Assembly (NCBI GenBank): GCA_016125585.1
Contig: WGLL01000002.1
Span: 268,666-332,665, forward strand
Length of the DNA: 64,000 nt
Source of the DNA: Caulobacter sp.
Lineage (GTDB): Bacteria > Pseudomonadota > Alphaproteobacteria > Caulobacterales > Caulobacteraceae
Direction of reading: 5' to 3'
In this document: piece by piece, positions 1 through 8,152 of the stretch
How the letters are laid out: every line of letters begins with the position of its first letter
How positions within the stretch are numbered: position 1 is the stretch's first letter
Made by a program: the position numbers and the translations under genes
Notes under the pieces: model-generated
Told to the model about the DNA's origin: nothing
The model's database searches: none
What the model saw: the letters and a program-made list of their open reading frames with translations, nothing else

Positions 1-1751
1 AGATCGGCGCCGAGGGCCTCGCTGCGGGCGGCGATCTCGACGGCGCTCTTGCCGCCGGCGCCTTCGGTCATCAGGTCGGCGGCCATGCCGGCCAGCCCGG
101 CCTTGCCGTCCGGGTCATAGATGGAGCCGGCCCGGACCGTCAGATCGGCGGTGACCAGCGGCAGGTCGCTGGAGCGGGCGACAATCACCCTCAGGCCATT
201 GGCCAGGGTCTTTTCGGTTGGCGTCGGCAACACCGGGGCGATCGGCGCGCCCAGCGGCGGCGGCGCCTGGCGCTCGCCCTCCGGCGCCAAGGTCACCCGG
301 CGGCCGGTGAAGGGCCGGCTGGCGACCTTCACCGGCTTGGCGACCTTGTCCTTCTCGCCGGCGGGGCGCTGGCTTTCGTCGAGATAGCGCACCACGACCA
401 TGTGGTCCGGCGACAGATATTTCCGCGCCACCCGCTGCACGTCCTCGGCGGTCACCGCCTGCAGGTCGGCGATGCCGGTGTTGGCCTTGGCCGCATCGCC
501 CTCGAGCACCAGGGCCGAGCCCAGCACGAAGCCGCGGCCATCGATGGTCTCACGCTGCCGCACGGCCCCGGCGATCATCTCGCTCTTGGCCTCGGCCAGC
601 TCCTCGGCGGTCGGCGGCGCGTCGCGCAGGCGGGCGACCTCGGCCAGCAGGGCGGTCTCGCCCTGGTCCAGGGTCTTGCCGCCGGCCATGATGGCCCCGA
701 CGTAAAACAGCCCGGGCTGGGCGTTGAGCTCGGCGTTGGAAAAGGCGGCCTGGGCGATCTGCTGGTCATAGACCAGGCTGTTGTAGAGCCGCGAGGACTT
801 GCCGCTGGAGAGGATGGCGTCGAGCACGGTCAGGGCGGCGGCGTCCGGGTCGGCGGCCTTGGGGCCCTGCCAGGTGATGGCGATGGCCGGCAGCGGCACA
901 TTGGGGGCGTAGCCGGTGACGGTGCGCGGGCCGGTGCGCGGCGGCTCCTTGATGGTCACCCGCTTCAGCGGCGTGTCCGGCGTCTTGATGGGGCCGAAAT
1001 ACTTGTCGACCCAGGCGTCCAGCGTGGCGGGGTCGAAATTGCCGACGATGATCAGGGCGGCGTTGTCGGGCCGATAGTAGTCGGCGTGGAAATTCAGCAC
1101 GTCGTCGATGGTCGCGGCGTCGAGATCCTCGATCGAGCCGATCACCGGCCGACGATAGGGGTGTTTGGCATAGCTGGCCGACGGCACCAGCAGGGCCTGG
1201 AAGCGACCGTAGGGATTGGCCAGCACCCGCAGGCGCAGCTCCTCCTTCACCACGTCCCGCTCGGAGGCGAAATTGTCCTGGTCGACCACCAGCGATCCCA
1301 GCCGCTGGGATTCAGCCCACAGCAGCCGCTCCAGGTGATGGGCCGGCGCCACCTCGTAGTAGGCGGTCATGTCGTCGGCGGTGAAGGCGTTGTTGAAGCC
1401 GCCGACATCCTCGGTCATCCGGTCCAGGCTCTCGGCCGGCATGTCGCGGGTGGCCTTGAACATCAGATGCTCGAACAGATGGGCGAAGCCGGTGCGGCCC
1501 TCGGGGTCGTCCTTGCCGCCGACGCCGTACCAGACCTGGACGGTGACATTGGGGGTGGTGCGGTCGAGGGAGGAGATGACCCGCAGGCCGTTGGGCAGCA
1601 CCCGTTCGCGGTAGACGATCGGCGGGGCCGCCGGCTGGCTGGCCGAGGCCGTCTCCCGGGCCAGGGCGGGCGGGGCGAGGGCGAGACCGGTCGCGCCGGC
1701 CAGCAGCAGGGACAGGGTCAGGGCGCGAATGAGGGGGGCGGGCTTCAGCAC
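1..1751 (-). CDS. M16 family zinc metallopeptidase (partial, C-terminus beyond window)
   Basis: Insulinase/pitrilysin-like protease, read on the minus strand and cut by the left edge after about 583 residues; the ORF track misses it because no stop lies in the window. A hydrophobic leader (residues 1-32, ending in ALA) suggests export to the periplasm. The inverted zinc motif HLFEH is at residues 91-95 and the downstream EEL glutamate lies in ERDVVKEELRLRV. The first M16 catalytic and C-terminal domains are followed by a second N-terminal-type domain starting near TLANGLRVIVA, so the full protein is probably the two-repeat form of about 900 residues. The start is a GTG at 1751 with GGAG six bases upstream. 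Family is clear; the substrate is unknown. Confidence 0.9.
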   Translation of the reverse strand, partial: MLKPAPLIRALTLSLLLAGATGLALAPPALARETASASQPAAPPIVYRERVLPNGLRVISSLDRTTPNVTVQVWYGVGGKDDPEGRTGFAHLFEHLMFKATRDMPAESLDRMTEDVGGFNNAFTADDMTAYYEVAPAHHLERLLWAESQRLGSLVVDQDNFASERDVVKEELRLRVLANPYGRFQALLVPSASYAKHPYRRPVIGSIEDLDAATIDDVLNFHADYYRPDNAALIIVGNFDPATLDAWVDKYFGPIKTPDTPLKRVTIKEPPRTGPRTVTGYAPNVPLPAIAITWQGPKAADPDAAALTVLDAILSSGKSSRLYNSLVYDQQIAQAAFSNAELNAQPGLFYVGAIMAGGKTLDQGETALLAEVARLRDAPPTAEELAEAKSEMIAGAVRQRETIDGRGFVLGSALVLEGDAAKANTGIADLQAVTAEDVQRVARKYLSPDHMVVVRYLDESQRPAGEKDKVAKPVKVASRPFTGRRVTLAPEGERQAPPPLGAPIAPVLPTPTEKTLANGLRVIVARSSDLPLVTADLTVRAGSIYDPDGKAGLAGMAADLMTEGAGGKSAVEIAARSEALGAD

Positions 1752-1850
1752 GGGACACTCCGGAACGGGGAGATGGGACCGTATCACCGCCCCGGGGCTT
1801 TGAAAGGTTACCGAGTTGTCATGCTTTGATTGAGTACTGTGGCGCGCGCG

Positions 1851-1880
1851 AAAAAGGGCGGCGCCGGACGGCGCCGCCCT
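1851..1880 (-). terminator. Rho-independent terminator after DUF1328 gene
   Basis: A perfect 10-bp stem (GGGCGGCGCC / GGCGCCGCCC) with a 4-base loop is followed on the minus strand by TTTTT. It lies 30 bases past the stop codon of the small DUF1328 gene and would end that short transcript before the M16 gene. Confidence 0.85.
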
Positions 1881-1910
1881 TGAGACTTTCCGTTGGTCCT
1901 GACCGCTGGG

Positions 1911-2081
1911 TCAGGGCGCCCGGCCCCGGACCAGGTTCATGACCAGAGAGACCACGAACAGGACCAGGAAGATGAAGAACAGAATCTTGGCGATTCCGAC
2001 GAAGGTGCCGGCGAGACCGCCGAAACCAAGAACTGCCGCGACCAGCGCCACGACAAGGAAAATAAGCGCCCACCTGAGCAT
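1911..2081 (-). CDS. DUF1328 small membrane protein
   Basis: A 56-residue protein, too short for the supplied ORF track, beginning [11 protein letters not shown] with two hydrophobic segments and a glycine-rich turn ([14 protein letters not shown]), the typical pattern of DUF1328/YtjA inner-membrane proteins. The ATG at 2081 follows AGGAG with good spacing. An upstream GGAAC-N16-CGTTT promoter indicates general stress control, and a strong terminator follows. A second DUF1328 paralogue lies at 24311-24487. Molecular function of the family is unknown. Confidence 0.9.
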   Translation of the reverse strand: MLRWALIFLVVALVAAVLGFGGLAGTFVGIAKILFFIFLVLFVVSLVMNLVRGRAP

Positions 2082-2137
2082 CTTCCACGTCTCCTGTTGT
2101 TTCTGAAGAACGCGACAGAACCGCGTTGTCGGATTGG

Positions 2138-2163
2138 AAACGTGGAGTCCGGAACAGGGTTCC
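2138..2163 (-). promoter_or_regulatory. SigT/EcfG-type general stress promoter for DUF1328 gene
   Basis: On the minus strand GGAAC (2163-2159) and CGTTT (2142-2138) are separated by exactly 16 bases, matching the GGAAC-N16/17-CGTT promoter of alphaproteobacterial EcfG sigma factors. It would give a leader of about 50 bases before the start at 2081. Confidence 0.75.
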
Positions 2164-2185
2164 GTCGGGCGCGAATTTTACCGTT

Positions 2186-2809
2186 TTATCTGGGCGCCGG
2201 ATAGGCGTATCCGCCGCCGCCGGCCTTGGCGGCCGCCAGCTGCGAGGCGGCGAAGTCCCAGTTGGCCAGGCCGTCGAACCAGGCCTCCAGGAAGCCTTTG
2301 CGGTTGTTCTGGTGGTCCAGATAGTAGGCGTGTTCCCAGACATCGCAGACCAGGATCGGAAAGCCTTCGCCACTGGCGATGGGCGTGCCGGCGTCATGTG
2401 AGGGGACCATCTTCAGGGCCCCGTCCTTCCACACCAGCCAGGCCCAACCCGAGCCGAACTGGCCGGCGCCGGTCTCGACGAACTTGGTCTTGAGGCCGTC
2501 GAGGTCCCCGAAGGCGGCGTCGATGGCGGCGGCGAGATCGCCGCTCGGCCTGGCCGGGGACGGCGCCATGCAGTGCCAGAAGAAGGCGTGGTTCCACGCC
2601 TGGGCGGCGTTGTTGAACAGCTTGCCCGGTCCCGCGGCGGCGACCACCGACTCCAGGCTTTCAGGCGTCTCGCCCTTGTCCTTGAGCAGGCCGTTGAGGG
2701 TGTCGACATAGGCCTTGTGGTGCTTGCCATGGTGGAACGACAGGGTCCTGGCCGAGACGACGGGTTCCAGGGCGTCCTGGGCGTAGGGCAGGTCAGGCAG
2801 TACAAACAT
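2186..2809 (-). CDS. sodB: Superoxide dismutase, Fe type
   Basis: Converts superoxide to oxygen and hydrogen peroxide. The 207-residue length is normal. N-terminal metal-ligand helix HGKHHKAYVDTLN, the AAQAWNHAFFW segment with the iron-type glutamine and second histidine, and the C-terminal DVWEHAYYLDHQNNR segment with the aspartate and histidine ligands are all present. No signal peptide is visible, so it is cytosolic. The ATG at 2809 is preceded by AGGAG. It stands between stress-related membrane protein genes, but no SigT promoter was found directly upstream. Confidence 0.96.
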   Translation of the reverse strand: MFVLPDLPYAQDALEPVVSARTLSFHHGKHHKAYVDTLNGLLKDKGETPESLESVVAAAGPGKLFNNAAQAWNHAFFWHCMAPSPARPSGDLAAAIDAAFGDLDGLKTKFVETGAGQFGSGWAWLVWKDGALKMVPSHDAGTPIASGEGFPILVCDVWEHAYYLDHQNNRKGFLEAWFDGLANWDFAASQLAAAKAGGGGYAYPAPR

Positions 2810-2879
2810 GGCAAAGCTCCTCTTGCCGCCGGCGGGGAGGCGCGGCGGGGTTAGACAAAACAGGTTGTGATGGCGGCAA

Positions 2880-3290
2880 TCAGGTCTTGCCGCGTCCGTC
2901 CATGAAACCGCGGACGACCGCGCTGATCAGGGCGGGATTGCGCAGGGCGTAGACGCCGACGGCGATGGCGGCGCCGGCCGAGAGCATCGGGCGATCCTTG
3001 ACCACGCCAAGGATGAGTCCGGCCAGATCGGAGCCCGCGGCGCCGGTTCCGGCCGCCTCGGCCGCCTTGGCCTTTTTCCGATCACCGTCCAGCTTGCTGG
3101 CGGTGATCACGGCGATGACGATCGCCAGCAGGGCGGCGGCCCCGGCGACGACGGCGCTGGCCCCGGCCTCCCCGAGGGAGGGCTTGACCAGCGCGTAGAG
3201 CGTAAAGAAGGCGGCGACGATCGAGATGACCACCGCGGCGACGATCGCCGCAGCGGTCGCCAGCGCCGCCAGCGTTCGTTCAATAATCAA
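2880..3290 (-). CDS. Holin-like small membrane protein
   Basis: A 136-residue protein with two strong transmembrane stretches near the N-terminus, a charged linker (SKLDGDRKKAKAAEAA) and a weaker hydrophobic segment near residue 105. The layout resembles phage-holin-superfamily (Hol_X-like) accessory proteins that often pair with DUF883 proteins. The only sensible start is TTG at 3290, overlapping the DUF883 stop codon (TTGA), so the two are translationally coupled. Likely part of the stress-induced envelope set. Function unknown. Confidence 0.75.
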   Translation of the reverse strand: MIIERTLAALATAAAIVAAVVISIVAAFFTLYALVKPSLGEAGASAVVAGAAALLAIVIAVITASKLDGDRKKAKAAEAAGTGAAGSDLAGLILGVVKDRPMLSAGAAIAVGVYALRNPALISAVVRGFMDGRGKT

Positions 3291-3631
3291 CGCCGGTCGC
3301 CGCGTCCGGCCAGCAGCAGGCCCAGAAGCAGTCCGACGCCCACGCCGGCCAGTGTGGCGGTGATCGGCCGTTCCTTGACCCGTTCGGAGACGTAGCGCTG
3401 GGCGACATCCAGTTGATGGCTGGCGCTGTCGGCATAAGTGCGGCTTTGGGCGCGGAAGGTTTCGAGGCCCTCGCGGATGGCGGCCTCGGCCCGATTGGCG
3501 GCTTCGCTGACGCTGGCCTTGGCCGCGTCGGCGGCCTCGACAAAGCTCTTTTCCGCGTGGGACGCGGCGCTCTTCAGCGCGGCCTTGGTCTTGTGGGCTT
3601 CGGTTTCGGCGCTGGTGGGCACGTTGGGCAT
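3287..3631 (-). CDS. DUF883 (ElaB/YqjD-like) membrane-anchored protein
   Basis: A 114-residue protein with a long alanine-rich amphipathic helix (coiled-coil prone, residues 5-85) and a C-terminal glycine/leucine-rich membrane anchor (GVGVGLLLGLLLAGR) followed by basic residues, as in ElaB/YqjD/DUF883 proteins that tether to the inner membrane. I prefer the ATG at 3631, which has GGAG eight bases upstream, over the ATG at 3646 used by the ORF track. It is the first gene of a two-gene unit behind a GGAAC-N16-CGTT promoter. A ribosome-binding role is known for YqjD in E. coli; it is not shown here. Confidence 0.8.
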   Translation of the reverse strand: MPNVPTSAETEAHKTKAALKSAASHAEKSFVEAADAAKASVSEAANRAEAAIREGLETFRAQSRTYADSASHQLDVAQRYVSERVKERPITATLAGVGVGLLLGLLLAGRGDRR

Positions 3632-3693
3632 CAAGTCACTCCGCATCGGGTTAGCGCCCCCATTTTTCGGGCGTCACGATCAATAGCGCTGAC

Positions 3694-3718
3694 AACGCGG
3701 GAGCCGCGTCTGGGTTCC
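3694..3718 (-). promoter_or_regulatory. SigT/EcfG-type promoter for DUF883 and holin-like genes
   Basis: Minus strand GGAAC (3718-3714), 16-base spacer, CGTT (3697-3694). It lies about 60 bases upstream of the DUF883 start and divergent from the HWE kinase gene. Confidence 0.75.
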
Positions 3719-3785
3719 AATGTAGGGCGCCGCAGCGCGGTGCGCCACTGGTCGCGTCATGATCGAACTCGGTCTATGGTGGGGC

Positions 3786-5693
3786 ATGAGTGAAATTGTC
3801 GCACCTCACGTTGAGATGGCGGAAGAGGACCGCCTGTCGGTTCTTCGAGGTCTCGGCGCGCTGGACAGCGAAAGTGACCCCCGCTTCGACCGGGTCGCCC
3901 GGCTCGCGGCGGCCCTGTTCCGGGCGCCCAGGGCCAGCGTCCTGCTCGTCGATTCCGACCGCCTCTGGCACAAGGCCAGCGTCGGCCTGCCCCGCAGCGA
4001 ATATGCCCGCGCCGGCACCCTCGCCGACGTGATGATCGCCCGCAATGAGGCGCTGATCAGCGGCGACATTCAGTCCGACCCGCGCTTCGATTCCGCCCGC
4101 CGGGGCTTCACCCAGGTCGATGTCCGCTTCTACGCCGTCGCCCCGCTGACCACGGCCGACGGGGCGGTGGTCGGCCTGCTCGCGGTCGGGGACACCGAGC
4201 CCCATCCGCCCGGCGACGACAACCAGCTGGAGGCGCTGAAGGATCTCGCCGCGGTCGCCACCGACCTGTTGCTGGCCGATGCGCGCCGGATGGCGGCGGA
4301 ACGGGGACGGGCCGTTGATCTGCGCCGCCGGCGCCTTGCCGTCGAGGCCGCCGAGCTTGGCGAACTGGAATGGGACATCGTCTCCGACCGCCTGATCGTC
4401 GATGACCGGATGCGCGACATGACCGGTCTGAGCTGGGATGAGGAACCGGGACGGGGCGGCGCCACCTCCTTCAGCTTTGTCCATCCCGACGACCGCGAGG
4501 CGCTTCAGTCGGAGGTGGCGGCCGCGCTGCAGGCGACCGGCGCCTATCGCGCCGAGTACCGCATCGTGCGACCGGACAATGGCGAGACCCGATGGATGAT
4601 GGGCGCCGGCGCCCTGCTGCGCGACGATCAGGGCGAAGCCCGCCGGGTGATCGGGGTCGTGCAGGACATTACCGAACGCAAATGGGGCGAGGAGCAGCGG
4701 GACCTGCTGATGGCCGAACTGGACCACCGGCTCAAGAATGTCCTGGCGGCCGTCCAGTCTCTCGCCGCCCAGACCGTCCGGCGCTCCGACTCGACTGATG
4801 ACTTTCTGGAGCGGTTCTCCGGCCGCCTGCGAGTCATGGCCCAGGCTCAGGAATTCCTCACCGCCACCCGTCGCGGCGGCGCCGGTCTTGAGGCGATCAT
4901 GGCCTCGGAACTCGGCGGCCTCGGGGAAGGTCAGGCCATCTGGTCGGGGCCGGACCTGTTCCTGACCCCCCGCGCCGCCAACGCCCTGTCCCTGGCGCTG
5001 CATGAGTTGACCACCAACGCGGTCAAATACGGCGCCCTGTCGACGGAGGGCGGCCGGATTCTGGTCGACTGGCGGACGCGGTCCGATGGCGGTTTCGTCA
5101 TCGACTGGATCGAGACCGGAGGGCCCCCGGTCGAGCCGCCCGAGCGCTCGGGGTTCGGCTCGGTCTTGCTGGAGCGGGTCACCGGCCGGGAACTGGGCGG
5201 CAGTTGCAAGGTCACCTATGGCCGCGACGGCGTCAGGGTGCTGATCACGGCCGGACCGGCGGCCCTGGCCAGCCCCGAGGAGGCCGCGCTCGCGCCGGAG
5301 CCGTCGAAGATCACCGTCCGGTCGAGCGAGGCGGGAGCTCTGGGGGTCGAGGGGCTCAAGCTGCTGATCGTTGAGGACGCCACCCTTCTGGCGCTGGAGC
5401 TGGAGGCGGGGCTGACCGAGGCCGGCGCGCGGGTTGTCGGCGCCGCCGCCGATGTCGCCGAGGCGCTCGTCCTGGCCGAGGGCGACCTGGATGCGGCGGT
5501 GCTGGACGTCAATCTGGCGGGAGAGATGGTTTGGTCGGTCGCCGAGCGGCTCCTCGCCCGCGGCATCCCCTTCGTCTTCGCCACCGGCTATGGCGAGCAC
5601 GGCGTGCCGGCGCCGTTCGAGGCCCCGGTGGTGCGCAAGCCCTACGACATTCAACAGATCATCCGGGCCGTGGCCGGGGTCGTGGGTCGCTAG
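3786..5693 (+). CDS. HWE-family sensor histidine kinase with C-terminal receiver domain
   Basis: Cytosolic hybrid kinase of about 635 residues. Domains in order: GAF (roughly 15-165), PAS/PAC (about 185-310, ending in VIGVVQDITERK), HWE/HisKA_2 dimerisation domain with the phospho-accepting histidine in ELDHRLKNVLAAVQSL, an HWE ATPase domain (HELTTNAVKYGALS, then GFGSVLLERV), and a receiver domain (about 525-635) with AVLDVNL and the conserved lysine in VVRKPYD. No membrane segments are visible. I prefer the ATG at 3786 (GGTGGGG upstream) over 3759. It is divergent from a SigT-type stress promoter; HWE kinases such as PhyK and LovK control the general stress response in Caulobacter, so a related role is plausible but inferred. 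Confidence 0.9.
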   Translation: MSEIVAPHVEMAEEDRLSVLRGLGALDSESDPRFDRVARLAAALFRAPRASVLLVDSDRLWHKASVGLPRSEYARAGTLADVMIARNEALISGDIQSDPRFDSARRGFTQVDVRFYAVAPLTTADGAVVGLLAVGDTEPHPPGDDNQLEALKDLAAVATDLLLADARRMAAERGRAVDLRRRRLAVEAAELGELEWDIVSDRLIVDDRMRDMTGLSWDEEPGRGGATSFSFVHPDDREALQSEVAAALQATGAYRAEYRIVRPDNGETRWMMGAGALLRDDQGEARRVIGVVQDITERKWGEEQRDLLMAELDHRLKNVLAAVQSLAAQTVRRSDSTDDFLERFSGRLRVMAQAQEFLTATRRGGAGLEAIMASELGGLGEGQAIWSGPDLFLTPRAANALSLALHELTTNAVKYGALSTEGGRILVDWRTRSDGGFVIDWIETGGPPVEPPERSGFGSVLLERVTGRELGGSCKVTYGRDGVRVLITAGPAALASPEEAALAPEPSKITVRSSEAGALGVEGLKLLIVEDATLLALELEAGLTEAGARVVGAAADVAEALVLAEGDLDAAVLDVNLAGEMVWSVAERLLARGIPFVFATGYGEHGVPAPFEAPVVRKPYDIQQIIRAVAGVVGR

Positions 5694-6922
5694 ATCACGC
5701 CGCGCGCCCGCAGGTCGGCCAGGGTTTGCGGCGTCGCCCCGGCGCGCTCGGTCAGCACCCTGTCGGTATGTTCGCCCAGGGCCGGCCCGGGCCAGCGGAC
5801 GCCGCCGGGCGTCCGGCTCATCCGGGGGAAGGCGTTCTGCATCTTCACGCTGCCGAACACCGGATGCTCGGTCTCGACGATCGCCTCGCGCGCCGCGAAC
5901 TGCGGATCGGCCAGCATGTCGGGCGCCCGATAGACGCGGCCGGCGGCGACGCCGCTGGTTTCCATCAGCGCCAGCAGGGCGTCCGCGGTCAGGGTCGAGG
6001 TCCAGGCGCCGATCAGGGCGTCCAGCTCGGTCTGGTTTTCGCCGCGGGCGGCATGGCCGGCATAGCGCGGATCGCTCGCCAGTTCCGGCCGGCCCATGGC
6101 CTTGCAGAGCCTGGCGAACAGGGTGTCCTGGTTGGCCCCGATGACCACCAGGGCCCCATCGGCGGTGGGGTAGGCGTTGGACGGGGCGATGCCGGGCAGC
6201 ACCGCGCCGGAGCGTTCGCGGATGTAGCCGGTCAGGCCGTATTCGGTGACCAGGTTTTCCATGACCGACAGCACGCTCTCATAGATGGCCGCGTCGACCA
6301 CCTGGCCCCGGCCGGTGGCGTGCCGCGCATGAATGGCCATCATCACCCCCAGCGCCGCGTTCAGCCCGGCCAGGCTGTCGCCGATGGAGATGCCGGCCCG
6401 GGCCGGCGGGCGGTCCGGCTCGCCGGTGACATAGCGCAGGCCGCCCATGGCCTCGCCGATCAGGGCGTAGCCGGCCCGCTGGGCATAGGGGCCGGTCTGG
6501 CCGAACCCGGACACCCGGGCCATGACCAGGCCCGGATTTTCGGCGCTCAGGCTGTCGTAGCCCAGACCCCATTTCTCCAGCGCGCCGGGGCGGAAGTTCT
6601 CGACCAGCACGTCGGCGCCGGCGATCAGCCGCCGGGCGATCGCCTGTCCCTCGGGTTCGCGCAGATTGAGGGTCACCGATTGCTTGTTGCGGCCGATCAC
6701 CGGCCACCATGGAGAGTGGCCCTTGGGCAGGCTGCGTCCCCACTGGCGCATCGGATCGCCCTTGCCGGGATCCTCCAGCTTGATCACCGTCGCCCCGAAG
6801 TCGCCGAGAATCTGCCCGCAGAAGGGACCCGCGATCAGGGTGCCCATCTCGATGACGGTCAGCCCGGCCAGGGGCCCCGCCGCTTTGGGCGAATTGGTTT
6901 GTCCGGCGTCGGAACGCATCAC
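5690..6922 (-). CDS. CaiB/BaiF family (class III) CoA transferase
   Basis: A 410-residue acyl-CoA:carboxylate CoA transferase. The N-terminus shows the family pattern GPLAGLTVIEMGTLIAGPFC, then GADVLVENFRPGALEKWGLGY, and the catalytic aspartate in GISIGDSLAG. It would move CoA between carboxylic acids in the cytosol; the substrate cannot be told from sequence. Its stop overlaps the kinase gene stop by 4 bases on the opposite strand (convergent). The start is GTG at 6922 or the adjacent ATG at 6919. Confidence 0.92.
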   Translation of the reverse strand: MMRSDAGQTNSPKAAGPLAGLTVIEMGTLIAGPFCGQILGDFGATVIKLEDPGKGDPMRQWGRSLPKGHSPWWPVIGRNKQSVTLNLREPEGQAIARRLIAGADVLVENFRPGALEKWGLGYDSLSAENPGLVMARVSGFGQTGPYAQRAGYALIGEAMGGLRYVTGEPDRPPARAGISIGDSLAGLNAALGVMMAIHARHATGRGQVVDAAIYESVLSVMENLVTEYGLTGYIRERSGAVLPGIAPSNAYPTADGALVVIGANQDTLFARLCKAMGRPELASDPRYAGHAARGENQTELDALIGAWTSTLTADALLALMETSGVAAGRVYRAPDMLADPQFAAREAIVETEHPVFGSVKMQNAFPRMSRTPGGVRWPGPALGEHTDRVLTERAGATPQTLADLRARGVI

Positions 6923-6937
6923 GCCCCCGTGAGGTTT
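6911..6937 (+). promoter_or_regulatory. Possible SigT-type promoter for DUF4142 gene (one mismatch)
   Basis: GGAAC at 6911-6915, 17-base spacer, then GGTTT, one base off the CGTT consensus. It overlaps the start of the divergent CoA-transferase gene. A perfect 9-bp hairpin (CCGCCGGTC-GTG-GACCGGCGG, near 6954-6974) lies in the would-be leader. Confidence 0.35.
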
Positions 6938-6999
6938 ACATGGGTATCTGCCCCGCCGGTCGTGGACCGGCGGCGGCCTGTTACTGAAGGAGTTCTCCC

Positions 7000-7581
7000 A
7001 TGTATCGCAAGCTTCTCATCACCGGCGCCGCCTGCGCCGCCCTCGCCCTCGCCGCCTGCGGCAAGAAGGTCGACGACACCGACATGGCCGCCCAGGGCAC
7101 GCCGGACGCCAACCCGATGGCGACGGTGCCGACCCCGGCTGATGAAACCGCCGCCCCGGACTTCGTCAACAAGGCCGCCGCCAGCGACATGTTCGAGATC
7201 GAATCCAGCAAGCTGGCCCTGACCCGCAGCACGACCCCGGCGGTCCGGGAGTTCGCCCAGATGATGATCGACGCCCACACCGCGACCACGGCCGGCCTCA
7301 AGGACGCCATCGCCGCCTCGGGCCAGACCCTGTCGCCGCCGACGACCCTGCCGTCCGATCTCCAGGCCAAGCTGGATGACCTGTCCAAGGCCTCCGACGC
7401 CGACTTCGACAAGGCCTACATGGACGCCCAGATCGACGGTCATCAGGCCGCGCTCAACCTGCTGACCCGCTATGAGACCGGCGGCGACGTGCCGGCGCTG
7501 AAGACCTTCGCCACCGAGACTGCCCCGAAGGTGCAGTCGCATCTGGACAGCGCCAAGACCATTCGCGACGGCCTGAAATAG
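7000..7581 (+). CDS. DUF4142 lipoprotein
   Basis: A 193-residue lipoprotein: short basic n-region, hydrophobic core and lipobox LAAC with cysteine near residue 20, so it is acylated and exported. The mature part is a helical DUF4142 domain (ferritin-like four-helix fold) with FEIESSKLALTRSTTP and FAQMMIDAHTATTAGLKDA, typical of the family. The start is supported by GAAGGAG. DUF4142 genes are often stress-induced; a weak SigT-like promoter lies upstream. Biochemical function unknown. Confidence 0.88.
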   Translation: MYRKLLITGAACAALALAACGKKVDDTDMAAQGTPDANPMATVPTPADETAAPDFVNKAAASDMFEIESSKLALTRSTTPAVREFAQMMIDAHTATTAGLKDAIAASGQTLSPPTTLPSDLQAKLDDLSKASDADFDKAYMDAQIDGHQAALNLLTRYETGGDVPALKTFATETAPKVQSHLDSAKTIRDGLK

Positions 7582-7594
7582 TCCGTCCGGTGGC

Positions 7595-8098
7595 CTAGCG
7601 GCGAATCTCCACCGCGTCGCCCGGTCGGGCCCTGGCCAACAGGGTCAGCAGGTCTGGCCGATCCAGGGCGACGCAGCCTTCGGTCGGGCCGTGGTCCGGC
7701 CGGGTGAGGTGAAGGAAGATGGCCGATCCGGCGCCGGGAACCACCGGGTCGTCGTTGTGGCCCAGGACCAGCACCAGGTCATAGAGGTCGTCGTCCCGCC
7801 ACAGCCGTTCATGGCTGGCGTCAAAGGGCAGGCGGACACGCTGGTTGTAGGCGGCGTGGTCCGGCGCATCGCACCAGCCCTCATCGGGCTGGATGGCGTG
7901 AGTTGGCAAGCCTGTGCGCGGCGGCGGCGCCTTGTCCGGGCGATAGAGCAGGCGGCGGATCGGCCAGACCCCCGCCGGGCTGGCGCCGTCGCCTTCCCGC
8001 TTGTCGGCCGCCGCCACCACGCCGCCCTTGCCCAGGACGCAACGGACGGTTTGACCGTCGATCAGGAAGCGGCCATCGGCATGGGCGACATAGATCAT
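7595..8098 (-). CDS. L,D-transpeptidase (YkuD) family protein
   Basis: A 167-residue YkuD-fold enzyme. The catalytic region is HGPTEGCVAL, with the nucleophilic cysteine in the TEGC variant common in short alphaproteobacterial members, and the family histidine in IFLHLTRPDHG. It would cross-link or exchange peptidoglycan stem peptides, or attach ligands to them. No signal peptide is evident, which is usual for this short subgroup and leaves its location open. The true start is the ATG at 8098 with GGAGG upstream; the 388-residue ORF in the track extends through antisense of cenR and is an artefact. Confidence 0.85.
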   Translation of the reverse strand: MIYVAHADGRFLIDGQTVRCVLGKGGVVAAADKREGDGASPAGVWPIRRLLYRPDKAPPPRTGLPTHAIQPDEGWCDAPDHAAYNQRVRLPFDASHERLWRDDDLYDLVLVLGHNDDPVVPGAGSAIFLHLTRPDHGPTEGCVALDRPDLLTLLARARPGDAVEIRR

Positions 8099-8152
8099 TT
8101 TACAGCCTCCGGCCCGGCGCTCGATGCTTGGCGCGAGGGGGCGAAACGGTGC

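Noticed and set aside
402-1829. Plus-strand ORF of 475 codons at the left edge
   Set aside because: Antisense of the M16 protease, whose zinc motif reads clearly on the minus strand.
3774-5654. Minus-strand ORF of 626 codons
   Set aside because: Antisense of the HWE kinase, whose domains are all on the plus strand.
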